From positions 1,116,001 through 1,180,000 of the forward strand of contig NZ_BMTW01000001.1 of the NCBI RefSeq assembly GCF_014649875.1: a DNA stretch of 64,000 nt. The letters run 5' to 3'. A program made the translations under genes and the position numbers. Below the pieces are notes generated by a model that made no database searches, was not told where the DNA came from, and saw nothing but the letters and a program-made list of their open reading frames with translations. Source of the DNA: Streptomyces rubiginosohelvolus. GTDB lineage: Bacteria > Actinomycetota > Actinomycetes > Streptomycetales > Streptomycetaceae. This document shows positions 7,820 to 17,302 of this stretch, one piece after another; within the stretch, counting starts at the first letter, position 1; every line of letters begins with the position of its first letter.

Positions 7820-8826
7820 GCAGCGAACAGCGCCCGCCCTCTCCCACGGTGGTGTCGGCGGCCGGCCCCGTGCACCCCTCCGCCGGGCCGGCCGCACGGC
7901 GCCGCTTCCTGGACGCCGTGCCGGGGACGATGGTGCGGGTGATGGACGACGACGCCGTGCAGCGCACCGTCTTCGACCCCGCGCTCAAGCAGTTCCCGAA
8001 CGCCTTCCGCACCGCCGACCCCGTCTTCCCCTCCCCCGCGGCCACCCGGGCCTGGCAGCGGGCCCGGGCCGCGGTGCTCGCCGCCGTGCGGGACGGCGTG
8101 GCCGGCTCCCCGTGGGCCGAGGCGCTGGTGGTGCGCGGGAGCGTGCTCATGGCTCTGTGGTTCGGCGAGGAGGCGCGCGAGCCGGGTGACCTGGACTTCG
8201 TGGTCGCCCCCGCGTCGTGGCGGATGGAGGAGGGGCGGACCTCGGAGCTGCTGGCCGGGGTCGCGGCCGCCGCCGAGGCGCAGGCCGCGCGGGGCGCCCA
8301 CGGGGTGCTGCTCCGCGCCTCCGGGGCCGTGTGCGAGGACATCTGGACGTACGAGCGGGTGCCGGGCCGCCGCATGATGCTGCCCTGGGAGGCCCCCGGT
8401 ACCCCGGGCGGCTGGGTGCAGCTGGACTTCGTCTTCGGCGAGCAGCTGCCCGAGCCGCCCGAGCGGGTCGTCCTGCCGTCCGGCGCGGTCCTGTACGGGG
8501 CGACGCCCGCGCTGTCCCTGGCCTGGAAGGTGATGTGGCTGATCAACGACAGGTACGCCCAGGGCAAGGACCTCTACGACGCGACCCTGCTCGCGGAGCG
8601 GCACCCGCTCCCCTTCGACCTGCTCCAGGAGGTGTTCCGGCTGGGCGGGGAGTGGCCGGAGACCGGACGGACGCGGGTGGGACGGAAGGACCTGGACGAG
8701 GCGCTGGGCCACGTCGAGTGGCATCACTTCGCCGGGGAGTACCCGGCCTTCGAGGGCCGGGGGGAGGAGTTCGCCGGGCGGCTGCGGGCGGCGCTGGCCC
8801 CGACCTTCGTCGGCGAACCCGGGTGA
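7816..8826 (+). CDS. AbiEii/AbiGii-like nucleotidyltransferase
   Basis: A 336-residue protein with the polymerase-beta nucleotidyltransferase hallmark as seen in AbiEii toxins: RGSVLMALWFGEEAREPGDLDF, split as the GS motif and the D-x-D pair DLD about 17 residues later (near residues 104-126). Downstream are LAWKVMWLINDRYAQGKDLYD, matching the conserved K...R...KDxYD region, and VEWHHFAGEYPAF. In AbiE systems such proteins transfer nucleotides (GTP-specific in AbiEii) and are bacteriostatic, with AbiEi as repressor and antitoxin. Here no AbiEi with a winged helix is present; the coupled upstream gene is different. Whether this is a toxin is therefore open. Confidence 0.78.
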   Translation: MSSEQRPPSPTVVSAAGPVHPSAGPAARRRFLDAVPGTMVRVMDDDAVQRTVFDPALKQFPNAFRTADPVFPSPAATRAWQRARAAVLAAVRDGVAGSPWAEALVVRGSVLMALWFGEEAREPGDLDFVVAPASWRMEEGRTSELLAGVAAAAEAQAARGAHGVLLRASGAVCEDIWTYERVPGRRMMLPWEAPGTPGGWVQLDFVFGEQLPEPPERVVLPSGAVLYGATPALSLAWKVMWLINDRYAQGKDLYDATLLAERHPLPFDLLQEVFRLGGEWPETGRTRVGRKDLDEALGHVEWHHFAGEYPAFEGRGEEFAGRLRAALAPTFVGEPG

Positions 8827-8966
8827 CCCGACCCGGCGGGGCCACCGGAGGGTGACTCCGTTCTTTGCCCACTCTTTACCCTCATCGCGGCCGAAGCCGG
8901 GATGTCCACGCGGCCCGGACGTGTTGGCCCCGGGTGGACACCCCCCGCTACGGACAGGACACCGAC

Positions 8967-10139
8967 GTGACAGACACGACGACAGCAGACGCGACAACGG
9001 CGAACACGACGGGCGCGGCGGACGTCGTGAGCGCCGCCGACCGCGCCGCGAACGCCCTCTCCCGGCCGTTCTCGGTACGCGGGCTCACCGCCCGGAACCG
9101 GATCGCGATGGCGCCCATGACCCGGCAGTTCTCCCCGGACGGCGTTCCGGGGCAGGACGTGGCCGACTACTACACCCGCCGCGCCGCCGCCGACGTCGGG
9201 CTGATCATCACCGAGGGCACCTACGTCGACCACGAGTCCGCCGGCACCAGCGACCGGGTCCCGCGCTTCCACGGCGAGGCCGCGCTCGCGGGTTGGGCCG
9301 ACGTGGCGGACTCCGTGCACCGGGCGGGCGGCGCGATCATCCCGCAGCTGTGGCACGTCGGCGTCACCCGCACCGAGGGCGCCGGGCCCGTCCCGGACGC
9401 CGAGCCGGTCGGACCCTCGGGGGTCTCCCTGAGCGGCGAGCCCAAGGGCCGCGCCATGACGCAGAAGGACCTCGACGACGTCATCGCCGCCTTCGCCGAC
9501 GCGGCGGCCGCCGCCGAGCGCCTCGGCTTCGACGGCGCCGAACTGCACGGCGCCCACGGCTACTTGATCGACCAGTTCCTGTGGTCCGGCAGCAACCGGC
9601 GTACCGACGCCTACGGCGGTGACCTGGTCGCCCGCACCCGGTTCGCAGCCGAGATCGTGGCCGCCTGCCGCGCGGCCGTGTCCGACGCCTTCCCCCTCTT
9701 CTTCCGGATGTCCCAGTGGAAGTCGGACAACTACGAGGCGAAGCTCGCCGAGACCCCGCAGGAGCTGGACGCCCTCCTGACGCCGCTGGCCGAGGCCGGT
9801 GTCGACGTCTTCCACGCGTCCACCCGCCGCTACTGGCTGCCGGAGTTCGAGGACTCCGACCTGAACCTGGCCGGGTGGGTGAAGAAGATCAGCGGCCGGC
9901 CGACCCTCACCGTCGGCTCGGTCGGCCTGGACGGCGACTTCTTCAGCGCCTTCCAGGGCAACGACTCCAGCGTCACCGGCATCGAGCAGTTGCTGGACCG
10001 GATGGAGCGCGACGAGTTCGACATGGTCGCCGTCGGGCGGGCGCTCATCGCCGACCCCGAGTGGGCGGCGAAGACCCTGCGCGGGCGCACCGCCGAGATC
10101 ACCCCGTTCGCCGCGGAGATGCTGAAGACGCTGCACTGA
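8967..10139 (+). CDS. NADH:flavin oxidoreductase, old-yellow-enzyme family
   Basis: A 390-residue TIM-barrel flavoenzyme that would bind FMN and reduce activated C=C bonds with NAD(P)H. After a Thr/Ala-rich leader, the barrel starts with PFSVRGLTARNRIAMAPMTR (FMN phosphate and ring contacts). The active-site pair appears in ELHGAHGYLIDQFL (preceded by FDGAE) and the usual QLWHVG is present at about residue 130, with RRTDAYGGD, TVGSVGLDG and DMVAVGRALIADPEW at the FMN phosphate end. The GTG at 8967 follows GGACAGGACACC; the upstream extension has no ribosome site. The substrate is unknown. It is monocistronic and convergent with the SARP regulator. Confidence 0.88.
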   Translation: MTDTTTADATTANTTGAADVVSAADRAANALSRPFSVRGLTARNRIAMAPMTRQFSPDGVPGQDVADYYTRRAAADVGLIITEGTYVDHESAGTSDRVPRFHGEAALAGWADVADSVHRAGGAIIPQLWHVGVTRTEGAGPVPDAEPVGPSGVSLSGEPKGRAMTQKDLDDVIAAFADAAAAAERLGFDGAELHGAHGYLIDQFLWSGSNRRTDAYGGDLVARTRFAAEIVAACRAAVSDAFPLFFRMSQWKSDNYEAKLAETPQELDALLTPLAEAGVDVFHASTRRYWLPEFEDSDLNLAGWVKKISGRPTLTVGSVGLDGDFFSAFQGNDSSVTGIEQLLDRMERDEFDMVAVGRALIADPEWAAKTLRGRTAEITPFAAEMLKTLH

Positions 10140-10207
10140 CGACCCCTGACCGGCGTGTTCCCACCCCCTGTTCGCCGCCGCCGGAAGCTCCGCGCGGATC
10201 GCGGCGA

Positions 10208-13200
10208 TCAGGGCGCGGCTCGCCTCGTGGGCGGCGGCGCCGGCAGGCCCAGCAGCGCCCGCACCTCGCGCACCGCGTCCTCGGCGCCCTCCCGGCCGCC
10301 CCGGTCCCCGAGGTCGAACGCCTCCGTGAACGCCGGTGCGCCCAGGACCGCCCGTGCCGCCGCCGTGACGCGGTCGACGTCACCGCGTTCGGCGGGCGGC
10401 AGCGGGGCGCCGACCCGGCGGCGGGCGGCAGCGGCGGCGCCGAGGAGGCGGGCCGCGCAGACGGCGGCGGGCCGGTCCGCCGTCCGGGCCGCCGCCCCGG
10501 CCAGGCCCTCCAGAGACAGGGCCAGGGCGCGCGGCTCGGCGAGGACGCGGGCGATGTCCAGGCCGCGCAGATGGTGCGCGGCGGCGGGGCCCGCCTCGCC
10601 CCGGAGCTCGGCGACGAAACCGAGCTCCGCGCACAGCAGGTGATCCCCCGCCCGGGACGACACGGCGGCGAACCCGTCGCGGAGGCGCAGGAGGTGCGCC
10701 TCGGCGGCGTCGAGGTCACCGGAGCGGCGGGCGCCCAGGGCGAGGCCCATCCCGGAGTGGATCTCGCCGTACGTGTAGCACTGCTCGGCGGCGATACGCC
10801 GGGCCCGCTCGTGCAGATCGCGGGCCCGGTCCCAGTCCCGGGCGAGCAGCGCCAGCCGGCCGAGTCCGGAGAGCCGGGCCGACACCTCCGCCTCCAGACC
10901 CAGTTCCCGGGCCATCCGCAGCCCTTCGAGCTGGCGCTGCTCGGCCTCCTCGTACGCGCCCTTGATCTCGGCGAGCGCGGCGAGCGGGGAGACCGTCTGC
11001 AACTCGCCCCAGCGATCACCCAGTTCACGGAAGAGCGCGGCGCTGCGCCGCCCGTCGCGGCCGAGTCCTTCGAGGTCCCCGCCGGTCAGGGCGAGCGTCG
11101 ACCGCAGGCCGAGGGCGGCCGCAGTGCCCCACGGGTCGTCCTCGGCGGCGAAGAGGGCGAGCGCGCGGGCGTTCAGCGCCTCGGCCCCGGCCGCGTCGCC
11201 CGCGCTGAACAGGCCGTACGCGCAGAGCCACAGCGCACGGGCGCGCCGCACGGGGTCGGGGACGGCTTCGGCGACGGCCGCGATCCCTGCCCCTGCCTCG
11301 CCCTCGGCCCAGGCGGATTCGCCTGTCAGCAGGGCGAACGCCCGGTGCACGAGCGTGAGTTCGGCCGCATCGGCACATCCTCCGGGTACGGCCGCCAGGA
11401 CCGCGTGCAGGCTCCGGCGGGCCTCCGTGAGGCGGCCCCGCAGCAGCCACCACCAGGCGAGCGCCGTCGCCGACCGCACGGCCTCGTCCACCGCCCCCGG
11501 GGAGTCCGGCGCGCGGCGCACCGCCTCGTCGAGGGCGGCCCGCAGATTCCCCGCCTCGGCGTCGAGCCGGTCCAGCCAGCGGGGTTGTTCCGCGCCGCGC
11601 AGACGGGGTTCGGCGCGTTCGGCGAGGGCGAGGTAGTGGCGCAGGTGGCGTCCGCGTACGGCCGCGAGGCCCTCCGTCGCCCGCAGGCGCTCCGTCGCGT
11701 ACGCGGCGACGGACTCCAGGAGCCGGTAGCGGGGCCCGTCGGCACCGTTCACCACGACCACGAGGGACCGGTCGACGAGCCGCCCGACGAGATCGAGGAC
11801 GTCCTCCCGCGCGACGCCGTCACCCGCGCACACCGCCTCGGCCGCCGCGAGATCGCAGCCGTCACGGTGGACGGCGAGGCGGCGCAGAACGACGCGCTCG
11901 GGTGCGCCGAGCAGCTCCCAGCTCCAGTCGATCATCGCCCGCAGGGTCTGCTGACGGGCCGGGGCGCCCCGCTGTCCGGTGGTCAGGACCCGGAAGCGGT
12001 CACCCAGCCGCTCCGCCAACTCCCGTACACCCAGAGCCCTTACGCGGGTGGCGGCGAGCTCCAGCGCCAGCGGGATGCCGTCGAGGCGGCGGCAGATCTC
12101 GGCGACGGCCTCGCGCTCGGGCCCGTCCGGGTCGCGGGGGAAACCGGGGGCCGAGGCCCCGGCCCGTTCCACGAAGAGCCGGGCGGCCTCGGCGGGCGGC
12201 AGCGGGTCGACGAGGAACACCGCCTCGCCCGCCAGGCCGAGGGGCTCCTGGCCGGTGGCGAGGATGCGCAGGCCGGGGGCCGTGCGCAGCAGCAGTTCGG
12301 CGAGTCGGGCGGCGGCGTCCACGACGTGCTCGCAGTTGTCCAGGACCAGCAGGGTCCGGCGGTCGCGCAGGACGGCGGCCAGCCGATGCGGCAGCGAAAG
12401 GCCCCCGGAACCGCTGCCGGTACCTGCACCGCCTCCGGCCCCGGCCCCGGCTCCCGCGCCCGGCACGGCGCTCGGGGCGTCGTCCCTGATCCCGAGGGTG
12501 GCGGCGACGAGCTGGGCGAGGTCGGCGGGCGTCCCCGTACGGGCACCCGCGAACTCCACGATCCAGACGCCTTCGCCCGGCCCGCCGCCGTCCCCCGAAC
12601 CGTCTCGTCCTTGTTCGTCCCTCTCCGCGGTGGCGGCGGCGACCGCCAGCCGGGTCTTGCCGACCCCGCCGGGCCCGGTGAGGGTCACCAGCCGCTCGCG
12701 GGACAGGAGTTCGGCGATCCGGGCGAGGGCATCGCGACGCCCGACGAGGGGCGTGAGAGGCAGCGGAAGGTTCCCCCGAGGAGTCCGAGGGACCGGAGGG
12801 ACCGGAGGAACCGGAGGAACCGGAGGAACCGGAGGAACCGAAGCCACCCCGGGGACCGGAGCCACCCGAGGAACCGAAGTAATCCGAGGGACCGGAGCTA
12901 CAGAAGGAACGGAGGGCATCAACACCGGATCCTGCCGGAGCAACGCCCGGTGCAGAGCAGCGAGTTCGGGGCCGGGGTCGACACCCAGCTCCTCGACCAG
13001 GCGGCCCCGGAGGTCCTCGTACGACGCGAGGGCCTCGCTCTGGCGCCCCGCCGAGTAGAGCGCCCGTATCCGGACCGCGCGCAGCCGCTCCCGCAGCGGA
13101 TGCCGGGCCACGAGATCGGCCAGCTCGCCGGCGAGCAGCACATGGTCACCCGCCTCCCAGCGGGCCTCCGCCTGCTCCTCCAGCACGGACAGCCGCTGCT

Positions 13201-13654
13201 CGTCGAGGCGTTGGGCGGCCTCCCGGGCGAACGGGGCGTCGGCGAAGTCGGCGTAAGCGGGCCCCCGCCACAACGCGACCGCCTGGGTGAGCAGTTCGGC
13301 CCGGGTGCCGGGATCCCGTACGGGGCGGGCTTCCGTCACCAGGACCCGGAAGCGGTCGGCGTCCACCTCGTCCGTACCGCGTTCCAGCCGCAGCCGGTAG
13401 CCCGGGGGCTGCCGCACCACCCGGTCGCGGCCGAGCACCCGGCGCAGTTGGGAGACCTTGGCCTGGAGCGCGCCCGCCGGGTTCGCGGGCGGCGCGTCGC
13501 CCCACAGGTCGTGGATGAGCCGGTCGGCGGAGACCGGGCCGCCGTCGTGGGCGATGAGGTCGGCCAGCAGCGCCCGGACCTTGCGCTCGGGGACGGTGAC
13601 GCCGTTCCCCTCGCCGTCCTCGACCACCAGTGACCCGAGCACCCCAAACCGCAT
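10208..13654 (-). CDS. SARP/AfsR-type transcriptional regulator (BTAD - NB-ARC - TPR)
   Basis: A 1148-residue regulator. Residues ~1-95 form an OmpR-like winged helix ([24 protein letters not shown]) and ~100-245 the bacterial transcriptional activator domain ([26 protein letters not shown]). A PV-repeat linker follows, then an NTPase with Walker A GPGGVGKT, Walker [12 protein letters not shown] and the [10 protein letters not shown] motif, and a long helical TPR-like C-terminus. Large SARPs of this plan activate secondary-metabolism or export genes. ATG 13654 lies 7 bases after a TACGGT -10 box, so the mRNA should be leaderless. It is divergent from an MFS exporter (13795), the likeliest local target. 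The Gly/Ala and PV tracts are low-complexity inserts. Confidence 0.9.
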   Translation of the reverse strand: MRFGVLGSLVVEDGEGNGVTVPERKVRALLADLIAHDGGPVSADRLIHDLWGDAPPANPAGALQAKVSQLRRVLGRDRVVRQPPGYRLRLERGTDEVDADRFRVLVTEARPVRDPGTRAELLTQAVALWRGPAYADFADAPFAREAAQRLDEQRLSVLEEQAEARWEAGDHVLLAGELADLVARHPLRERLRAVRIRALYSAGRQSEALASYEDLRGRLVEELGVDPGPELAALHRALLRQDPVLMPSVPSVAPVPRITSVPRVAPVPGVASVPPVPPVPPVPPVPPVPRTPRGNLPLPLTPLVGRRDALARIAELLSRERLVTLTGPGGVGKTRLAVAAATAERDEQGRDGSGDGGGPGEGVWIVEFAGARTGTPADLAQLVAATLGIRDDAPSAVPGAGAGAGAGGGAGTGSGSGGLSLPHRLAAVLRDRRTLLVLDNCEHVVDAAARLAELLLRTAPGLRILATGQEPLGLAGEAVFLVDPLPPAEAARLFVERAGASAPGFPRDPDGPEREAVAEICRRLDGIPLALELAATRVRALGVRELAERLGDRFRVLTTGQRGAPARQQTLRAMIDWSWELLGAPERVVLRRLAVHRDGCDLAAAEAVCAGDGVAREDVLDLVGRLVDRSLVVVVNGADGPRYRLLESVAAYATERLRATEGLAAVRGRHLRHYLALAERAEPRLRGAEQPRWLDRLDAEAGNLRAALDEAVRRAPDSPGAVDEAVRSATALAWWWLLRGRLTEARRSLHAVLAAVPGGCADAAELTLVHRAFALLTGESAWAEGEAGAGIAAVAEAVPDPVRRARALWLCAYGLFSAGDAAGAEALNARALALFAAEDDPWGTAAALGLRSTLALTGGDLEGLGRDGRRSAALFRELGDRWGELQTVSPLAALAEIKGAYEEAEQRQLEGLRMARELGLEAEVSARLSGLGRLALLARDWDRARDLHERARRIAAEQCYTYGEIHSGMGLALGARRSGDLDAAEAHLLRLRDGFAAVSSRAGDHLLCAELGFVAELRGEAGPAAAHHLRGLDIARVLAEPRALALSLEGLAGAAARTADRPAAVCAARLLGAAAAARRRVGAPLPPAERGDVDRVTAAARAVLGAPAFTEAFDLGDRGGREGAEDAVREVRALLGLPAPPPTRRAAP
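12787..12840 (-). repeat. 9-bp tandem repeat encoding a Pro-Val-Pro linker in the SARP gene
   Basis: Consecutive copies of GGAACCGGA (plus GGGACCGGA variants) run through this stretch and, read on the minus strand, encode [10 protein letters not shown] between the activator domain and the NTPase. The unit is a multiple of three, so copy-number change alters linker length without breaking the frame. Confidence 0.8.
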
Positions 13655-13661
13655 ACGCGCC

Positions 13662-13667
13662 ACCGTA
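13662..13667 (-). promoter_or_regulatory. -10 box of the SARP gene (leaderless start)
   Basis: TACGGT on the minus strand ends 7 bases before the ATG at 13654, placing the transcription start at or next to the start codon. Confidence 0.5.
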
Positions 13668-13794
13668 CATGCGAGGAAAACGCTGGTCGCGGGCGTTCCC
13701 GAAGAACTCCCGAAGGTTTCCCGAAGCCCTCCGGCGCACTGTCGTGCCCGCCCGGAGAAGCCGACCACGTACCGGGGGACCAGGAGCCGACTCC

Positions 13795-15072
13795 ATGAGC
13801 ACCGCACCCGACACCACCACCGACACCTCCTCCGCGAAACCCGATCCCCGCGGCGGGCAGGCGCGGCGGAAACTCCCGCTGCTCGCCCTGCTGGCCCTCG
13901 CCACCGCCGTCTTCATCACCAGCCTCACCGAGACCCTCCCGGCGGGTCTGCTCCCCGCGATGAGCGCGGATCTCGGGGTGAGCGAGTCCGCGACCGGGCA
14001 GACGGTCACGGTCTACGCGATCGGCACAGCCCTCACCGCCATCCCGCTGACGGCGGCCACCGCCGCCTGGCGGCGCAAGCGGCTGCTGCTCGCCGCCATG
14101 GGCGGCTTCGCCCTCGCCAACACCGTCACCGCCCTGTCGTCCGTGTACGAACTGACGATGGCGGCGCGGTTCGTCGCCGGGGTCGCGGCCGGTCTTGCCT
14201 GGGCGCTGCTCGCCGGGTACGCGCGGCGGATGGCCCCCGTGCACCTCCAGGGCAAGGCGATGGCCGTCGCCATGGCCGGTATCCCCGTCGCGCTCTCCCT
14301 CGGTGTGCCCGCCGGTACCTTCCTCGGCGACTGGCTCGGCTGGCGCGCGGCGTTCCTGTCGATGACCGTGCTCACGGTCGTGCTCCTGGGGTGGATTCTC
14401 GCGGCCGTGCCCGACTTCCCCGGCCAGAAGCGCGGCGAGCGGCCGAAGCTGCTGCGCACCCTGACCGTCCCGGGGGTCTCCCCGGTCCTCTTCGTCACGC
14501 TGGTCCTCGTGCTGGCGCACACCATCCTGTACGCGTACATCGCCACGTTCCTGAAGGACCTGGGCCTGGGCGGCTCCACCGGCCTGATCCTGCTGGTCTT
14601 CGGCGCCGCCTCGCTGGCGAGCATCTGGATCGTCGGCGCGCAGATCAACCGCCGGCTGCGCGGCCTCACCGTGGGCGGCGTCCTGCTGGTCGCCGTCGCC
14701 TCGCTGCTCCTGGCCGTCGTCTCCGACACCACCGCCCTCGTCTACGGGGCCGCCGTGCTGTGGGGTCTGGGCTGGGGCGGTGTGCCCACCCTGCTGCAGA
14801 CCGCCGTGGGTGACGCGGGCGGCGAGTCCGCCGACGCGGCGCAGGCGATGCTCGTCACGCTCTGGAACGTCGCGATGGCGGGTGGCGGCATCGCCGGGGG
14901 CATCCTGCTCGACACGCTCGGCAGCGCGTCCTTCCCGTGGGCGGTCCTGCTGCTCCTGCTGCCGGTGCTCGCGGTCGTGCTCCACGCCCGGAGGGCCGGT
15001 TTTCCCGCCCGCCGGCCGGTGGCGGAGGCCGGGGCGGGGTCAGACGCCCTCGACGACGGGGCCGGCCCGTGA
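13795..15072 (+). CDS. MFS transporter (DHA1 drug:H+ antiporter type)
   Basis: A 425-residue permease with about twelve hydrophobic helices. The N-half carries [20 protein letters not shown] (helix 1), [12 protein letters not shown] as the cytoplasmic loop 2-3 basic motif, and [19 protein letters not shown] in helix 4-5. A central basic loop ([14 protein letters not shown]) separates the halves. The pattern matches AraJ/Cmx-like exporters of small molecules. ATG 13795 has GGAG about 8 bases upstream. It diverges from the SARP regulator with only ~140 bp between them, which suggests that the regulator controls export. The substrate is unknown. Confidence 0.9.
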   Translation: MSTAPDTTTDTSSAKPDPRGGQARRKLPLLALLALATAVFITSLTETLPAGLLPAMSADLGVSESATGQTVTVYAIGTALTAIPLTAATAAWRRKRLLLAAMGGFALANTVTALSSVYELTMAARFVAGVAAGLAWALLAGYARRMAPVHLQGKAMAVAMAGIPVALSLGVPAGTFLGDWLGWRAAFLSMTVLTVVLLGWILAAVPDFPGQKRGERPKLLRTLTVPGVSPVLFVTLVLVLAHTILYAYIATFLKDLGLGGSTGLILLVFGAASLASIWIVGAQINRRLRGLTVGGVLLVAVASLLLAVVSDTTALVYGAAVLWGLGWGGVPTLLQTAVGDAGGESADAAQAMLVTLWNVAMAGGGIAGGILLDTLGSASFPWAVLLLLLPVLAVVLHARRAGFPARRPVAEAGAGSDALDDGAGP

Positions 15073-15119
15073 TCAGGCCCCCCGGTGGCCGGGGCCCGGG
15101 GACGCGGGGATCACATCGG

Positions 15120-16064
15120 TCAGTCCGTCACCGTGAGGGGGCCGTACGCGTCGGGGCGGCGGGTGGTCAGGAACGGGAACAGCTCCAGCCAGTCGCGGCG
15201 GGCGTCCAGGTCGAGGTCGGCGACGAGGACGGCGGGCTCGTCGCGGGGGGCCTGGGCCAGGACGCGGCCGTACGGGTCCACGATGAACGAGCTGCCGTAG
15301 AAGGTGAGGCCGTTCTCGGCGCCGATGCGGTTCGGGACGACCATGAAGGTGGCGTTGGCGATGGCGTTGCCGGTGATCACCTTCTGCCAGAGCGGCTGGG
15401 AGTCGAAGCCGGGGAAGCCGGGCTCGGAGCCGATGGCGGTCGGGTAGACGAGGACATCGGCCCCGGCCAGCGAGTAGGCGCGGGCCAGCTCGGGGAACCA
15501 CTGGTCCCAGCAGGTCGGCAGGCCGAACCGGGCCTCGTCGACCTCGACCAGCGGGAAGGCGTCGTCGCCCGCGGGGCCGGCCCGGAACCAGTCGTCCTCG
15601 TAATAGCCCTCGGTCACCGGGATGTGGGTCTTGCGGGTGCGCTGGGCGAGGGTGCCGTCGGGGGCGACCAGGATCGCGGTGTTGTAGCCGAGGCCGTCGT
15701 CCTCGCCGCCGGGCGCCGGGGCCCTCTCGTACAGGGAGGCGTGGACGTACACCCCGTGCTCACGGGCGGCCTCGGCCGCGAACGTGAAGGTGGGGCCCGT
15801 CAGCAGTTCCTCCGGGGCGGCCGGCTCGGGGTGGTCGGCGCGGCGGGCGACCGCGAAGTACGGCGAGAGCGTCAGCTCCTGGAGGCAGACCACCCGGGCG
15901 CCCTCCGCCGCCGCGAGCCGGATGCCCTCCAGCAGGGCGGCGCGGTGCTCGGCCGGGTCGCGGTGCCAGCGCTGCTGGACGGCCGCGACGCGCAGGGGGG
16001 CGCGCTCGGCGGGCCGGGTCCGGGTCGGGGAGGCGGGCGGGTTGTACGCGGTGATCAGACGCAT
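15120..16064 (-). CDS. Nitrilase-superfamily hydrolase, N-carbamoylputrescine amidase-like
   Basis: A 314-residue C-N hydrolase. The Glu-Lys-Cys triad is visible: Glu in VVCLQELTLSPYF (about residue 64), Lys in TRKTHIP, and Cys in LPTCWDQWFPELAR. The CWDQWFPE block and the GYYEDDWF segment after HIP are hallmarks of AguB-type N-carbamoylputrescine amidases, which release putrescine, CO2 and ammonia. The N-terminal ~24 residues are an extra Pro/Arg-rich tail. It is divergent from the LacI regulator at 16214, and the two palindromes between them are likely operators, so it should be repressed by that regulator. Another carbamoyl substrate remains possible. Confidence 0.88.
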   Translation of the reverse strand: MRLITAYNPPASPTRTRPAERAPLRVAAVQQRWHRDPAEHRAALLEGIRLAAAEGARVVCLQELTLSPYFAVARRADHPEPAAPEELLTGPTFTFAAEAAREHGVYVHASLYERAPAPGGEDDGLGYNTAILVAPDGTLAQRTRKTHIPVTEGYYEDDWFRAGPAGDDAFPLVEVDEARFGLPTCWDQWFPELARAYSLAGADVLVYPTAIGSEPGFPGFDSQPLWQKVITGNAIANATFMVVPNRIGAENGLTFYGSSFIVDPYGRVLAQAPRDEPAVLVADLDLDARRDWLELFPFLTTRRPDAYGPLTVTD

Positions 16065-16116
16065 GACCAGTTCCAGGGGGCGTGGGGAGGGGCGAGGGGA
16101 CGAGGGCGCGGAAGCC

Positions 16117-16134
16117 TGCCGGAACGTTCCGGCA
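16117..16134. promoter_or_regulatory. Operator copy 1: perfect 18-bp palindrome
   Basis: TGCCGGAACGTTCCGGCA is a perfect palindrome with a central CG, as expected for LacI-family operators. It lies between the divergent amidase and LacI genes. Confidence 0.8.
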
Positions 16135-16152
16135 ACGGATCGAATCTAACTC

Positions 16153-16170
16153 TGCCGGAACGTTCCGGCA
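16153..16170. promoter_or_regulatory. Operator copy 2: perfect 18-bp palindrome
   Basis: This is an identical TGCCGGAACGTTCCGGCA, centred 36 bp from copy 1. It ends 29 bp before the regulator's own -10 box (16200), so bound repressor would sit over the -35 region of the regulator promoter. Confidence 0.8.
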
Positions 16171-16199
16171 ACCCTTCGGCCCGCTCCTCCCCCGCCGTC

Positions 16200-16205
16200 T
16201 AGACT
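16200..16205 (+). promoter_or_regulatory. -10 box of the LacI-family gene
   Basis: TAGACT ends 8 bases before the GTG at 16214, consistent with a leaderless mRNA. Confidence 0.5.
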
Positions 16206-16213
16206 TCACCCCC

Positions 16214-17302
16214 GTGACCTCCCGGACCGTGACCCTGCTCGACGTAGCCCGTGCCGCCGGGGTCTCCAAGAGCACCGTGTCGGACGCACTCCAGGGCTCG
16301 GGCCGGGTCGCCGAGGCCACCCGGGACCGGGTCCGCGCGGTGGCGGAGGAGCTCGGCTACCGACCCAACAGCGCCGCCCGGCGGCTGCGCCGCGCCAGCA
16401 CCGGGGCCGTCGGCCTGCATCTGCCGGCCACCGCGACCCGGCTGGACTACTACATGAACCTCGCCTTCGGGGCGGTCGAGCGGGCCCAGGAGGACGGGCT
16501 CGACATGGTGCTGCTGGCGCCGTCGGGGGCGGCGGGCGGGCGGATCGCCTCGCGCGTCGACGGGCTGCTGGTGATCGACCCCGAGGCGGGCGACAGCGCG
16601 GTGCCGGGGCTGCTCGACGCGGGCGTCCCGGTGGTGACCGGCGAGCGCTACCTCGGCCCGTCCGCCGGTCCCAGCGCCGCGGTGGTCTGCGACAACGCCG
16701 CCTCGCTGACCGCCCTCCTCGACCATGTCACCGAGCGCGGCGCCCGCCGCCCCGCCGTCCTCGCCCCGTCCGGCTCCTCCGCCTGGGCGACCGCCCTGCG
16801 CGCGACGGCCCGGTCCTGGGGGCTGGCCCACGGGGTGGAGGTGGCGCTGCGCACCATGCCGTTCGCGGCGACCCCGGCCGAGGCCGAGGAGACCACCCGG
16901 GCCCTGCTCACCGCCGACCCCGCGGTCGACGCCGTGATCTGCGCCCCCGACGGCTCGGCCCCGGGCGTCCTGCGCGCGGCGACCGCCCTCGGCCGGGAGG
17001 TCGGCACCATGGGCGGAGGCGGCGGGACGGGCGGAAGCAACGGGAGGGGCGGCGGCACACCCCCAGAGCCCGGCACCATCGCGCGGCCCGGCCCCGGCCT
17101 GCTCGTCGCGGCCTGCGTCGACGGCCCCGCCACCCGGGGCGCCGAACCGCCCGTCACCGCCGTGGACCTGCGCCCCGCCGCGTACGGCCGCGCCTGCGCC
17201 GAGCTGCTCTGCGACATCCTCGCGGACCGCGCCGCCCCCGACACCGTCCGCCGCCACGCCTGGTCCCTGGAGACCCGCGCGTCCACCGGTTCGCCGGGCT
17301 GA
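16214..17302 (+). CDS. LacI-family transcriptional repressor
   Basis: A 362-residue repressor. The N-terminal helix-turn-helix is canonical (TLLDVARAAGVSKSTVSDAL, then VAEATRDRVRAVAEELGYRPN). The periplasmic-binding-like sensor domain fills the rest and contains a Gly-rich insertion (GGGGGTGGSNGRGGG) near residue 265. The GTG at 16214 gives the standard start of the family; the longer in-frame reading would translate through both palindromes. Regulation is probably autogenous through the two 18-bp palindromes, and the divergent amidase gene should be the partner target. The effector is unknown; a polyamine precursor would fit the neighbour, but that is inference. Confidence 0.92.
   Translation: MTSRTVTLLDVARAAGVSKSTVSDALQGSGRVAEATRDRVRAVAEELGYRPNSAARRLRRASTGAVGLHLPATATRLDYYMNLAFGAVERAQEDGLDMVLLAPSGAAGGRIASRVDGLLVIDPEAGDSAVPGLLDAGVPVVTGERYLGPSAGPSAAVVCDNAASLTALLDHVTERGARRPAVLAPSGSSAWATALRATARSWGLAHGVEVALRTMPFAATPAEAEETTRALLTADPAVDAVICAPDGSAPGVLRAATALGREVGTMGGGGGTGGSNGRGGGTPPEPGTIARPGPGLLVAACVDGPATRGAEPPVTAVDLRPAAYGRACAELLCDILADRAAPDTVRRHAWSLETRASTGSPG

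Noticed and set aside
9716..13633. A ~1300-codon open frame on the plus strand antisense to the SARP gene
   Set aside because: It is a shadow frame in GC-rich DNA, with no ribosome site, no domain, and repetitive Gly/Arg/Pro composition. The minus-strand frame carries all the SARP motifs.
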